This document shows, one piece after another, positions 45,388 to 56,990 of a DNA stretch of 64,000 bases. Below the pieces are notes generated by a model. That model worked only from the letters and a program-made list of their open reading frames with translations, was not told where the DNA came from and made no database searches. Source of the stretch: Cylicocyclus nassatus (taxonomy: Eukaryota > Nematoda > Chromadorea > Rhabditida > Strongylidae); contig CATQJL010000223.1 in the NCBI GenBank assembly GCA_958299035.1, forward strand, positions 67,512,371 to 67,576,370, read 5' to 3'. The position numbers were made by a program, and so were the translations under genes. How positions within the stretch are numbered: position 1 is the stretch's first letter; every line of letters begins with the position of its first letter.

Positions 45388-48300
45388 TTCACTGAGAGAT
45401 TCTTGCAAAAGAAAAAAGTTTTCAAAAAGCAAAGAAGCATACGAGTTGGCCGAGTATCCTATGGTTGCGAGTGCTTTTTTATATCGATACAGCTTCTGAG
45501 AAAATAAATGCTGTGATTTGATCGTATAAAGTTTATTTCAATAAAAGAGGCCCAGCGAATAAATTAAAAGTTGATGCAAAAATCTCAACTTTTCATACTA
45601 GTGTTTAACACAATTTATTTCCTCTGCAAAGTCTCTAAAAATTTTTTGAAGTTCTTGCACTGTAGAACAGATTCGTAAAAAGCTCTACCAAATTAATGTA
45701 TTAATGTTCAATCCCACGTAAGTTTCAGCTTAAAAATGTTTTGAACCTCGCGAAAAAGTATAAAGTTATGACAAAGGTCGTGCAAGTTTCGGCCATCACT
45801 GAATTCTTCGTTGATGACGTGCTATCGCAGAAATCTCAGGAGTGAGAAGTCCGAAACTCATTACCTTTAGAGTAGCTTTTAAGTCTAAATTTAGTCAATG
45901 CAATAGTGTCGGGAAATGCATGCATTGCCCATTTTTGATATAGTTTGAGCTCATAATCAAAGGCGGTCTGGGCACGCTAAACGTAAATTAAGTGAAGATG
46001 AGGCTGCGAGGTTGTGCCTGATTTTACTGGCTTTGTCTTCAATTCAGATTTTTCAACTAACTTTTATATCATTCATCAACTTCATAGTCTGCGATGGGTG
46101 TTTGAGCTTACATCGACTGCTCTGGGCTTTGTGATGGTCTACGGATGAAAGCACAGAAGGTGAAAACGCGATGGCGGGTGACGACGGTTTTTTTTACTAA
46201 TTTTTCGTAACAGCGACGGAAGCGAAAATCTAGCATGGATTAAGGAGCAGGGCTAGAAACAGTGGCTGTAAGCAAGCTGAATACCGTTTTTGGGACAAAG
46301 AGCTAAGAGGTATTGCTTTTGAGGCTGAGAAGACTAAATCGGGAATTTTTCAATCGACGTTTCGTTTTTAAGGGGTTTTTTTACGGTTAGGGTTTAGGAT
46401 CAAAGCGAAGTTCGTAAAAATTCGCAAAAGTCAAGGGGGACTTCGTTTTTTGCAGTTTCCAAATGCTACGGGCGAGCCATATTAAGGAGGATTCATGCTT
46501 CTGGGTTTTTAGTAAGTACGGAAGATTGAAGCACTGTTTTATAGAGCCCATAAGGTCTATAATGCTAGTGAGCCAAATTGTCTATTCTACTTATAATGCA
46601 TGTTATCTTTGCTTTTTGATTATCCAATTTAACGCTTAACAGAGAAGCTTTCGAGGCTCAAAGCATGTTCCTGGCTCGTTGTTTGACCGTATTATGAGAC
46701 ATCCCTTTTTTTTCTAATCCTTGCCGGAGTTCAAACATTTCTGCTCTCAAATCGGCCATTTTTAAAAACAGCAAACTGATTGGATGAAGGAACGTCATAT
46801 CAATTGAAACAGGAAGAAAGATCTTTTAGATGTCGAGGCTTTTATGACACTCTTTTCATCCGATAATAAATTCTGGCATTGAAACTTGTCAAATTGGTTT
46901 CTAGCCACATGATAGTGAAAAACACAGTTTTATTTGTCTTTGCGTTGTGATACTAAGTTTACGAGAAAAGCAGCAATCTTTTAACAAGCTTGAGCGCGCA
47001 TATCTGACAATCTTCTTGGAAAATTGGTTTCTCATAGAAGTGTAAACCAACTATTCCTTTTCTTCCCTATCTTTTTGAGGCGCATGCTCAAATTTCACTC
47101 GTTCTTCTCCTCAATCTTTCACGTTCATCATTTTGTCTCTCAGTCTGTTATCTGATGAATAATCCCCCGTGATTTTTCTCTGAGGAGAGCCACGGGTGGT
47201 CTACGGCTTTGGAAATTCCATAGATCATAAGAGCACATAAATATAAATAATTATGACGGATAGTTGGTGAAAATTGTAATTTCTTGCCGATATTTTTTTC
47301 AGGGAGTTACGAATAAGTCTATATGCTTATTTCTTGAAAAATTACTTTTTTGATTTTATAATCTTACTGTCGTTCTGTCTAGAAAGAAACGATTATGTTT
47401 TTGATTGTATACACACTAGCCTTGTCTACATGACAAACCGCAGTTGAATTTGTTCATTGCAACTTGCGTTTCTGTAATCAAAAATGTAGAATTCTCTGAC
47501 ATTCGCTGCAAGTCAATTTTCGGGAACCAAGTCGCTTGACTTTGACCATCCACAAAGGCTGGAAACCGAAATTAAATGTGTGTATCACTTGTCCTTCTAC
47601 AATGGACCGTAGTTTTTTTGACATGATTTTGGAATTTGGTGAAGACCCGGCTTCCACGCTTTTCTGCGCCTCTAGTACCTAATAAAAAAATTTCCTTCGA
47701 GCACGATTTAGTATCTAACTCTCATTGAATTATTCTTCTTTTTTTCCCAGTGATGCCATACATCCATACCGAAATACTGTTTGTGAGGTTTCTACAAATT
47801 TTTTCAAAAAACGGCTAGAATCACTTTCTAGCCAGCTTAATTCCAATACTTCAATTTTTCATCGGAAAACTCGGAGGACCTTTGCACTTGTTTGAAGAGT
47901 TCTATATTTATAACACAATGTGCTTAACTATTTTGTCTCTTTTTCGATTCCTTTCAGATTCCTCGAATCGTTTTTTCATATTTTAGGGGAGTACCTATGT
48001 CTTTTTCGCTGCTGTTCTTTGTTGTTCTTCACAGATGAACAGTGTGATCCTTCTTCATGTTTGTTTATTCACACAGTGACATAAGGGCACTGATGCCAAG
48101 GTCCGATAACGCTACACAGTCTCTTTGTTTCTAGAAGAATAACATGAGTTATTGTCATTAGTTTTTATGAAAAAAGCGTATCTCCCATACGTTCAGCACA
48201 GATTCTTTATTTGCTGGTCAAATAAGGAATGAAGCGAAATAATCTTCTCAGTAAAAATGGACCGATGTGAGAGGAAGAGGAGTAGAGGTATTATGACTGA

Positions 48301-48674
48301 GGTTTTATCACCAATAAAAATTGAACCCTAACTTTCTTTCAGAAATGTGTTTGACGAGCCAAAAGTATCCACAACACTGATAATTTCAGTAGAGAAACTC
48401 ATAAATTTTTGGAACTATAATGAACAAATGAGTGCATTGAATAACTTGTCAGTTTATGAACAAACAATTCTTGTGGGAAAAGACGATGCCCTCTATGGAT
48501 TATATGTCCCCATGAAGATCACCAGCATTTCTTTAGACGAATTATAAGAGAGGCCTTGTCCTAGTATAACGTGACGAAGGATATTAACAATTTCTCACTT
48601 TTCGGAAGCCAATTGTCCTAATAGCGGCATTTTCTCCGAATGAAAAAATTTGCAGGATTTTCGTAAGCTTTGAT

Positions 48675-48886
48675 TTTCCACATGCTGAACACAGCATTTA
48701 AAGTGCATCACCAACAATAGAAGCTGCCGCTTGTCATCTCCAGGGAAAGGCGAGGGTTGCCAAGCGTTTTCGTACTTACTCGGCAAGGTAATTCGCAAAC
48801 GCAACCAGCTGGCGGGCTCATCGGTGACGATGCGCAGCCTGCGGTGCCTCCCTGCCAATTTTTGTGAGGGTCCCAAACATGGGGCC
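48675..48886 (+). repeat. Hairpin element copy J (class 2)
   Basis: Partner of copy B. It has lost ~25 bp in the 5' domain (CTTCGCAGCC...GTTCGGCG missing), while the central stem and GGGTCCC...GGGGCC terminal hairpin remain. Confidence 0.75.
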
Positions 48887-49619
48887 GAAACAGGGGATGT
48901 GCAAAGAAAATTTTGTAGTAGATAGTTTCTCAGCCAAGAAAAGCGATATTTACATCCGCAAAAAAGCAGTTCTATGATTTTCCAAGTTTTTTTATTGAGG
49001 TTAATCTAATTCACGAATTAGCAGAAAAAAATTTGGACAGTGTGGGAAGCTAATGAGACTATAAGCAAAATGACAGATAAACTATATAGAGCCAATAATT
49101 GTGCTTGAGCATCTAAACAAAATTCCTTCTGTCATTTCCCTCAAAAATCGCGATTTTTCATGGAATCCTTCAATCAGCACAAACTTCGTTTTTCTACAAA
49201 GATCAAAATAGAGTACCGATCGCTCCGAAAATTCAAGTTCCAAATATTTGGCGTTACACAGGAAAATCGAAATTTGAGTTTTCTTCTACCGTTTCTTCTT
49301 TATAAATTTATGCGTAGTAAATAGCTGCTTAGGCGCGATTATAAAAACGTCATTTCTTCTCCCAATTTCAAGAGATCTGGCAAATCCGTTGAGAAAGCCA
49401 AAGATTATAAATTTGTCAAATCGGTGCGGCAGAGATTTCGATTTTGCCTAAGGGTTGAGGATTACTTGATTGAATATCATGAAAAATGGTGATCCCGTCC
49501 TTTCATTATGTTCTTTTCCACAGAAACATCTTACATCGCAAAAATCAAATTCATACATTTTATACATATGACATATTTTTTATCTGTGAATGACAAATAA
49601 AGGAATCGAACATGCAGTA

Positions 49620-50564
49620 TTAGGTCGTCCGGAAATTAATGTCCGTTTTGAATTTCAACCGCAACAAGTCATACAATTTTCATTCTTGAATAGATTTCAA
49701 GGTACAATTCGATAGAGCAAAGCAAGCTCTACAAGATGGAATCTTGCTTTAGCAACAGCTCTCATCCACCTCAAGTTTCAACCAAAAAACTAAAAAGATT
49801 CAACTGCCCGAAAAATCGAGAAAAATCGTAACTCAGTTCATAAGAATCCTACAAAAATTCTAACTTGCTCACGTAAACACTATCCACATAAGACATATAT
49901 GCACGCTGTTGCCGTATTTTTTCCTCTGTTAGAAATCAAGAAAACGGAAATTTTCGTGCATTTGCCAAAGTGGTGTTGTGCCGTCCCCACATAGGTAGTT
50001 GTATACCGCAAGCCTGTGTAGTACAAACGTAAATTTTCAGCTCTGTGCAAGACTAGTTCTCGAGAATTATCGAATATAGCTTTCCCAAATCAGGGGGGCC
50101 AAAAAATTCAGATTTCTCGAGAACTATAGCTTAGAGAGAGAGCTGAAAATTTACATTTGTACTTCCACAGTTTGTAGTATACAACCAGCTATGTGGGAAC
50201 AGCACAGCATCACTTTGGCAAATGCACGAGAAATTCGGTTTTCTTGATTTCTAACAGAAAAAAAAGTACGGCAACGGCGTACATACATGCCTTATGTGGA
50301 TAGTGTTTACGTGAGCAAGTTAGAATTTTTGTAGGATTCTTATGAACTGAGTTATGATTTTTCTCGATTTTTCGGGCAGTTAAATCTTTTTAGTTTTTGG
50401 GTCAAAACTCGAGGTGGATCAGAGCTGTTGCTAAAGCAAGATTGTCATCTTGTAGAGCTTGTTTTGCTCTATCGAATGGTACCTTGAAAGCTATTCAGAA
50501 ATGAAAAATTTATGACTTGTTGCGGTTGAAATTCAAAACGAACATAAATTTCCGGACAACCTAA
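49620..50564. mobile_element. Mariner-type palindromic MITE 3 with empty site in copy 1
   Basis: TA (49618-49619) + TTAGGTCGTCCGGAAATTAA, right end ...TTTCCGGACAACCTAA + TA (50565-50566). Long complementary arms. The paralogous site at 4885-4897 reads ACATCAA-TA-ATTACAAA without the element, against CATGCAG-TA-[element]-TA-ATTACAAA here: an occupied/empty site pair giving a 2-bp TA duplication. Confidence 0.9.
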
Positions 50565-51026
50565 TAATTACAAAGAGGAAAAGCAATGTATTGACGGTAT
50601 CTTATACTATTCTTGAAAAATTACGATAATCATGAAAACAGCTTATTGTGCACACCGGGAGTTCAGCGAAATCAAAACAGAAGATTAGTTTTGAGATGCG
50701 AGTATGAAAATGGAAACAGAAAAGGAGCAAAATGATCAAAAGAGGAGACTCTGTGAATTTGAACAGCTGGCTCATTTTTTATTTCTGGTCGGAAGTGCCC
50801 TGTGTCTTGGGATCCAAGCGCTCTTCAGCTACCGGTAGAAGTCACTTTAGAACTCAAAATAAATAAGAAATTTGTTAACGGCGTTGAAACCCACAAAAAT
50901 ATGATATAGTTAGTATTTTCGCTTGCATGATTGTCAATTGTTGCATTGAGGTTGAAATTTTATTCAATTTTTAAGAGATTTTCCACAGAAATTTTCGATA
51001 ATTTCACTTTTGCGTTGAGCTTTGAA

Positions 51027-51262
51027 TTTCCCCATGCTGAACATTATTTCGCATCCCGCGCGTTGTTCGGAATAGCACAAAGGGCGCAATGTTCAGCAAA
51101 GTACGTGGTGCTTGCCATTTCCAGGGATCGGCGAGGGGTGCCAAGCAAATTTTTGCGTTTAAACAAAATTTGAGTAGTCGTCGCAAGTAACGGACCATCC
51201 GGAAGGATGCTTTTGTCCACCCTTGCCTCCCTGTCAATTTTTGAAACCGTCCCGCGCGGGAC
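51027..51262 (+). repeat. Hairpin element copy K (class 1, best-formed)
   Basis: TGCTGAACA pairs with TGTTCAGCA. CAGGGA-tc-GGCGAGGGGTG pairs with CACCCTTGCC-TCCCTG. Inside this, GGAC...GTCC encloses CATCC-GGAA-GGATG. A short CAATTTTTG spacer leads to the perfect terminal hairpin GTCCCGCGCGGGAC (51249-51262), followed by AGTTTTTTTGG. The T-run downstream could serve as a Pol III stop but is not conserved in other copies. Confidence 0.8.
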
Positions 51263-51715
51263 TTCATAGTTTTTTTGGAAAGATGAGATTTTTCAAAATC
51301 ACGTGAAATAACAGTTTGATTATACGATGGTTAGAGATTCTCCAGTAATATGTAGTACAGTTTTATCAAATTATCTGCAGTAATTTCTGGCGTACACTTT
51401 GATAGTTCAGTAGAAACGTCTTAGCTTAGAAATTGACAGGAGGGACAATATCTCAAGTTTTACACTATTATTTGACCTGAGCTTCCTTTTGCTGACGTTA
51501 AGAATCTGCAGAAACAAACATGAACCAAAAAAACTGCTGGACAAATTTTCACAACATGAGTTCATCTCTTATAGTTCAAGCTCGCTTCTTAGATTTTGCT
51601 AGAAAGTTTGAAGTTATGCCAAACTAACATTAAACTAGAAAATTTTTGATCATTTTCCTATTCTTTCCCAAAGAAATGTTTTGCTTTTTGCGCCAAATCT
51701 CGAATTTACTTCTTG

Positions 51716-51933
51716 CTATACCTACTCGCAACCAGCGAGTCATAGTAACCTTCAAAGCGCAGCGTTTACTCAAACACCTGGCGCTTGGCACTTCCAGGGA
51801 TCGGTGAGGGGTGCTAAGCGATTTTTGCAAGCAAGTCAAAATCCAAGTTCAGCATCAAGTTATAGACCCATCCACCAGGGTGCCTTGGTCTATCCCCACC
51901 TCCCTGTCAATTTTTGAATTTCCCGTACGGGAC
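51716..51933 (+). repeat. Hairpin element copy L (class 3)
   Basis: Partner of copy D: CAGGGATCGGT with ACCTCCCTG, AGACC with GGTCT, terminal TCCCGTACGGGA (51921-51932). Confidence 0.8.
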
Positions 51934-52037
51934 ATTAAAGGTGCCCACTGGTGATTCTTGGTGATTATCACGGTGTCAGTAGAATTCTTGAACATTTTCG
52001 CTGCATTTAGAGAGAGACCATGGTATACAATTCCTAC

Positions 52038-54263
52038 CTTCTTTTGGCAGCCGGTCTCGAGAATGCATCAAGGCAGACGCCATTTTTAAGGAAAAATTCA
52101 CGCGTTTCATGCACAAGCCTGGTCTCGGCTAATGCTAAACGGACACCTGCGCTGAAGAAAGAATAAATGAGAAAATGAAAAAGTCACTGGAAAGAATAAA
52201 TGAGAAAAGTAAACATGAAAAAGTCATTAAGTACCTTTCTCCACTCTCGGAGTTTAGCAGGTCACCTTTTTTAACACCAAGCTTCTCAGCTAGAGTGTCG
52301 GCTATAGCGTTCGGACCAAGAAAGAGGGCATTCCATGAATGAGACTAAACTACCAGTTGTATAAACATAAAAGAATCAAGGTTTTACCAGAATTATATGC
52401 ACCTTCGTTGCAGCCGCTTTGAGCTTCGCCATCTTTTCCTTTTTGTAAGAGGTTTTCTCGCTTGCTGCAATCTTATCCGTGTCGTTCCTTTCGCGGTTTT
52501 CTGAGCCAGGTAGAATGTTGAGCATCTTACCCTATATTGTCTTTTGGAGCGATTACAGAGCAACAAGAAAATAGACCTTAAAAATCTTGCCATTACTTGC
52601 AGCATAAGCAGCTACAGCAGATTCAGGGAAAACAAAGTCTACGATAGCAAACCCTTTACATTGGCCAGTCTTTTTGTCAACGATGACCTGAACATGATGG
52701 GATAGGCCAAGGACAGAATGATAATGATTGAGAATTAGTTAAAAAACAGATAATATCAGTACAAAAAAAGACTTTGCTATGCCATAAGTTCGGCACACCC
52801 GAAAAAAAACCAACTGAAAATTGTGACGCGGGTAGAAAGAAATGACAACGGACCTGCAGTTCAGCGATTTCTCCAAACGTTTTGAAGAAGAAATGTAAAT
52901 CCTCTTCTTTTGTCGTGAAAGGCAAATTCCGTACAAGCAGTCGTCCAGTTTCCAGAATCTCCTTTCGTATTCGAGTCTACAAAACATCATAAGTTACGAA
53001 AATGAGAATAGTCATAAACAACAGTCAGTCACAGTCGCTAATCGCAGAAACAAAAGACCGAATAGATTCGTTAACAAGTTCATATCCTATCAAGTTCGTC
53101 TAGTGTCAAAATATTATCGATTCGCTGAGTCAATGTAGGCTCTAACTTCTATTGAAACCCTGATATTATTGCGAAGGCTCGTCAGGCATATGAGTTTGGT
53201 AAAATAGAGTGAGTGCCAAGAGAAAACTATTGTACTGTGAAAGAAGATGAGCATCGAGTTAAATTTAACACGTTGACGACGGTGTCGCGCAATGGTGCGC
53301 GACAGGCAGTCTGTCCCCGTGGACGATGTCGCGCAATGGTGCGCGACACCCTAAACATCAGTTTTAATGTGCACAATGGTTCCAATTTGTGTTCATATAA
53401 TCAAGTTAGGCTCGAAAGTATTTCATGTTGGCCCCGCCCCCTTTTTTGGCAAACTCTGCCCACTCCATTGCCCTCTACAAAAAACTTTCTTCGTCCTCAA
53501 ATCGCATAGAAAAGCTCATAGATGACAGGGGAAAATCAAATAATCTTAATTTTGACCCCGCCCCCCGTAATTCGGGCTCCACCGCCTCAGTGGCAAGCCC
53601 CGCCCACTTTTAAAAAATGCCGGAATTTGCACGAATTCATTGATTTTGAGCAATTTCCAGCGTTTTTTGGAAGTGGGCAGGGCTTGCCAAAAGTGGGCGG
53701 AGCTGCCCCGCCCACTTGCATCTGTGTATCTCACGCATAGATGCATGCATATATATGTGCAGCCGGCTGTGAAAATGCCCGGAAACGATTCGTCCACAGG
53801 GACAGACCTTCAAAAAATGGCTCGTCGTCAACGTGTTAAAAAAACCAGACCACTTGTATGCAAGAAAAAGAAACAGAAGCAGAAAATAGAATTCAGAACA
53901 ACACAGCTACACACCTGCTATCTTTTGAGTACTGGCTCCACGCACGAGGTTTATTTGCATCGCCAAATGGTTTGCACTCTTCCACCTGATATAGAGTGAT
54001 TAATTAAAGCGCCACAAACTATATTACGCTTTACTACTCACATGCAAACGAGATGATCCCATAAAAGAAAGATCTGTTTCCTTGAGAGCTTTCTTGGCAT
54101 TTTCTTCGCTATCAAAGCCAACGAACGCAAATTTGCGAAACTTTCCCTCTTTAGTGTATTTCAGTGTGCAATCACTGAGTGTTCCATACTTCTTGAAGAA
54201 AGATCTCAAACTCGCTTCGGTGCAGTTCGCCGGCAGACTTTTCACAATCAAGCGTGTGGTCAT
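52038..54263 (-). CDS. rbd-1: RBD-1/RBM19/MRD1-type RNA-binding protein, 5' part
   Basis: Six exons on the minus strand: 54263-54042, 52976-52854, 52687-52577, 52531-52403, 52344-52235 and 52151-52038, all GT-AG with consistent phase. Exon 1 is a complete RRM1: MTTRLIVKSLP (RNP2), KFRKFAFVGF (RNP1). Exons 2-4 encode RRM2: GRLLVRNLPFTTKEEDL (RNP2), CKGFAIVDFVFPESA (RNP1), KMLNILPGS. Exons 4-6 encode SYKKEKMAKLKAAA, SWNALFLGPNAIADTLAEKL and GVRLALAETRLVHETREFF, the inter-RRM region unique to the RBM19/MRD1 family, which acts in nucleolar pre-rRNA processing of the small subunit. The acidic linker between RRM1 and RRM2, about 200 residues in the C. elegans protein by my recollection, was not found, and no exon for RRM3 to RRM6 is visible below 52038. 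The last exon ends at a good donor (GTAGGA), so either a very long intron or truncation follows. An AG at ~54279 (ACTTTAG) could be a trans-splice acceptor. Confidence 0.85.
53269..53835. mobile_element. TTAA-flanked MITE in intron 1 of the RBD-1-type gene
   Basis: TTAA (53265-53268) + CACGTTGACGACGG and the complement CGTCGTCAACGTG + TTAA (53836-53839). TTAA duplication is the piggyBac-superfamily hallmark. Just inside the left end TGTCGCGCAATGGTGCGCGA occurs twice (about 53283 and 53328), each a strong hairpin. Confidence 0.8.
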
Positions 54264-54621
54264 TAATATATATATCCTAAAGTATGGTATGTGCAAACAC
54301 TTCAAATAGACAACAAACGGTATTACGCAGTTCAATGCGAAAAGCAGGATAAACAAGCATCAAACCTGTCACAGAAGAAGTTCTATACATCAAAAGAGTA
54401 CTCATTTATAGTAGTAGAAGCTACTCCTCTGTTGAAATTGTTAAATGAAAGAGGAATGCAAAAGAATGGGAAAAATGGAGAGCGGGAAAATTTGGGAAGT
54501 GTGCAAGGCATTTAGCGTGAGTGACAATTGCTAATAAATCGAAAGCCTTGCATTTCACGGAAAACCGATGCACTTTGACAAAACTAAAGGTTTCCAATCC
54601 CCAGACACGAGACCAGCTTAA

Positions 54622-55164
54622 AGGCAGCGTACACCCAAAATTTCACCTTCGATGTTTTTGTCATTCTGGGGCCTTTCCATGCCGCTGATTACAGTTATGT
54701 CACTGAAATCCTCCAAAAGTCCCAAAAAACCCCGATTTCCGGGGACCCTCTCTTCAGGGGCGGACGAGTTTTGAACTGCTCGTCCCCGTCGGCATGCCAG
54801 CAGCTGCAACAGCATGACAGCCTGCAGTTGCAACTGCAACCGCTGCATATGCTGTCGTGGTTCGTCGCCCGAAGGAGGCGCAAAGCAAAAAGCAATGCAC
54901 TGTTGCAACTGCAGTTGCAGATGCAACAGCATTGCAAGAGCAACTGCAACGGCAACTGAAGCTTACGCTGTCGTGGATTCGTCCGGAGGAGGCGGAGTGA
55001 AAGAAAAGGGGCGGAATGAAAGAAAATTGAGTGGGGTTTTCTCCGCTCAGAAGCAACATTGGGAGACCGGACCAACACAGTTGGTCTTCTTCTGGGCCCA
55101 GTATATACATGGTATAAAAAGATCTGGGAAATTCGGTAACTTAGATTTTGGGTGTACGCTGCCT
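54622..55164. mobile_element. TTAA-flanked MITE upstream of the RBD-1-type gene
   Basis: TTAA + AGGCAGCGTACACCCAAAAT and the complement ATTTTGGGTGTACGCTGCCT + TTAA (54618-54621 and 55165-55168). Internally a CAACTGCA-rich module followed by CGCTGTCGTGG..TTCGTC..GGAGGCG occurs twice in tandem (about 54815-54885 and 54935-55000). Open frames rich in Gln/Cys codons here are produced by the CAACTGCA repeats. Confidence 0.75.
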
Positions 55165-55218
55165 TTAAGAAAGTGAAGAACAATCATAAAAATTTTCTGG
55201 AAACAGATCCCAATCCTA

Positions 55219-55424
55219 GCGATCCATCGCGTCGCGCATTTGAAATGAGCGACGCGAATTCGCTAGGATGAGCGACGATCGCGCCGATTTCGCGCAAATC
55301 GGTATGGCCGGGTAGAAAACGGCCCGCGATGCATCGCGCCGGACAGCCAGCACAGATACGCAGTCATCTCCGGCCTTGTAACACTTGTCCTTTGGGAAAG
55401 TCAGCGACGCGATGGATCGCTGAC
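55219..55424. repeat. CpG-rich fold-back
   Basis: CGATCCATCGCGTCGC (55220) and its complement GCGACGCGATGGATCG (55405) enclose smaller CG-rich hairpins (e.g. GCGCCGATTTCGCGCAAATCGG). It is followed by CCTATAGGGGACCATAGG, which aligns with the terminal hairpin and flank of the hairpin elements, so it replaces or derives from one. Confidence 0.5.
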
Positions 55425-56990
55425 CGGTATGACCGGCCCTATAGGGGACCATAGGAAAACAGGCTTATGAGAAATCTGGGAGTTTGCGTTTTTGATTCAG
55501 ATCAATCTGAATGTAAGTGATGATAGTTTTTTCCTTCTAACCGTAGAAGCAGCGGAAGCTTAATATCTCCGACAACCACCAATAAATTTTTATTTGTTTC
55601 TCCTTTATTTAAATGAATTGGAATGAAATTTGTACATCCGTAATTATTCCAGAAATTTGTTACAACTCTATTTTTTTGTCTTGCTTAGTTAGAAAGATTG
55701 CAAGATAGATTTTCACTAATCTTGCCATAACTTTTGGGATTTTAGTTCCTCAGCACATTGACAGCGAATCTCCTCATGATTTTGCGGAAGGGTATACCGC
55801 ATATAAGTTTAGATTTCTAAAATATATCCAGAAGATAAAATGTGATGAAATCCAATTTTGTAATGCAACTGCATTTCAATAGCAGTTTTTGACGAAATTT
55901 CAGAACATACATATCTGGCCCGCTGCTCAGTAGACGAAAGTATAAAAATATTTGGATTAAAGCTGAAGAGGAAACCCAGGATTTGAGCGATTCCTTTATG
56001 CAGTACAGCACGAAAAAATCACTCAAATTGTCTACCAAAGAAGATGTTAGGGCCCTAACTGAGAGGCTTACTATATTCCTTTTTCTCAAGCGTACTATGG
56101 CTTATGAGTCTTTTTGTTCTCTCCAAAAAGACTTGAAATAGATCTTAATTATTCAAGTTAGTTGTTGAAGAAAAGCGATAAAAACAGAAAGGTACACCAA
56201 AAAAGTCGGCCCTTGACCCTGGCTGGCAACTAAATTATGTTTTTTAATTATTAGGAATTTTTGAAAATAACTTAGTGCAATTTGTGGTAGAATTTCAAAA
56301 GGACTTTTTTAAGATTCGTTTCACCCTTGGCCCTTAACTACAATCATTCGCACCTTTCCAATCGTATAAATTACTTTTTGCCTTCGAGAAACTCAGCGAT
56401 TTTTCAGAATTTGTCAAAAATTTCACAGCTTTTTCTGCGAGATAAAGATTGTACAGATTTTGCATTCGAATTTGCCTGCGATGAATACATTTTCGCGTCC
56501 AGCGAGATGTTTGCAGTGACATATGAAGCGCAGCATTCACAGAATCGGCACAGTGCTTGACATACCAAGGAGCGGCATGGGTGTCAGGCGTGCGCCGGCG
56601 AGAAGCCTACGGACTTCAACCAGGGTGTGGCCCATCCAGCAGGGTGCGTTGGCCTACCCGTGCCTCCTTGCCAATTTTTGGGAATGTCCCATCAGGGACT
56701 ACGGGGGATTCCTATACATGAAAAGTGTACTTGAAAACCTAAGCCCGAAATCTGCAGGATGCTTTTTTGTAAGGGTTTACGGCGGGCTAGGACCATCTTC
56801 CATCAGTTTACTGTGGCCGGTTTAGTTACCCATTTTGTGCACCAACCCTTCAAGAAGATTTTCAGGCTTAAATCACTTCAGCAAGTCCTACAAAATACTC
56901 CTTTAACAATTACACATCTTTCCATTCGACCTTCATGGACCAAACGAAAAATATTTTTCTACTTCGTTTTTGCTAATTTATGAATTTTTT
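55425..56990. repeat. Repeat unit 2, copy 2
   Basis: Colinear with 6845-8520. Preserves at 56091-56110 the uninterrupted form (CGTACTATGGCTTATGAGTC) of the site occupied by a MITE in copy 3. Confidence 0.8.
56470..56699 (+). repeat. Hairpin element copy M (class 4)
   Basis: The central stem is CAAGGAGCGGC with GCCTCCTTG, a paired G-C to A-T change relative to CAGGGA/TCCCTG of the other classes. The inner hairpin is GGCC/GGCC instead of GGACC/GGTCC. CCAATTTTTGG leads to the terminal GTCCC-ATCA-GGGAC (56686-56699). Confidence 0.8.

Larger units (their letters stand above)
44840..51955. repeat. Segmental direct repeat, copy 2
   Basis: Colinear with 1-6265. Carries hairpin copies I, J, K, L in the same order as A, B, C, D, and one additional MITE (49620-50564). 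No coding gene seen in 45400-48670: the open frames are not shared with copy 1 in the same register. Confidence 0.85.

Noticed and set aside
54771..55176. Cys/Gln-rich frames resembling a repeat protein
   Set aside because: Produced by CAACTGCA repeats inside a MITE; frames on both strands are equally open.
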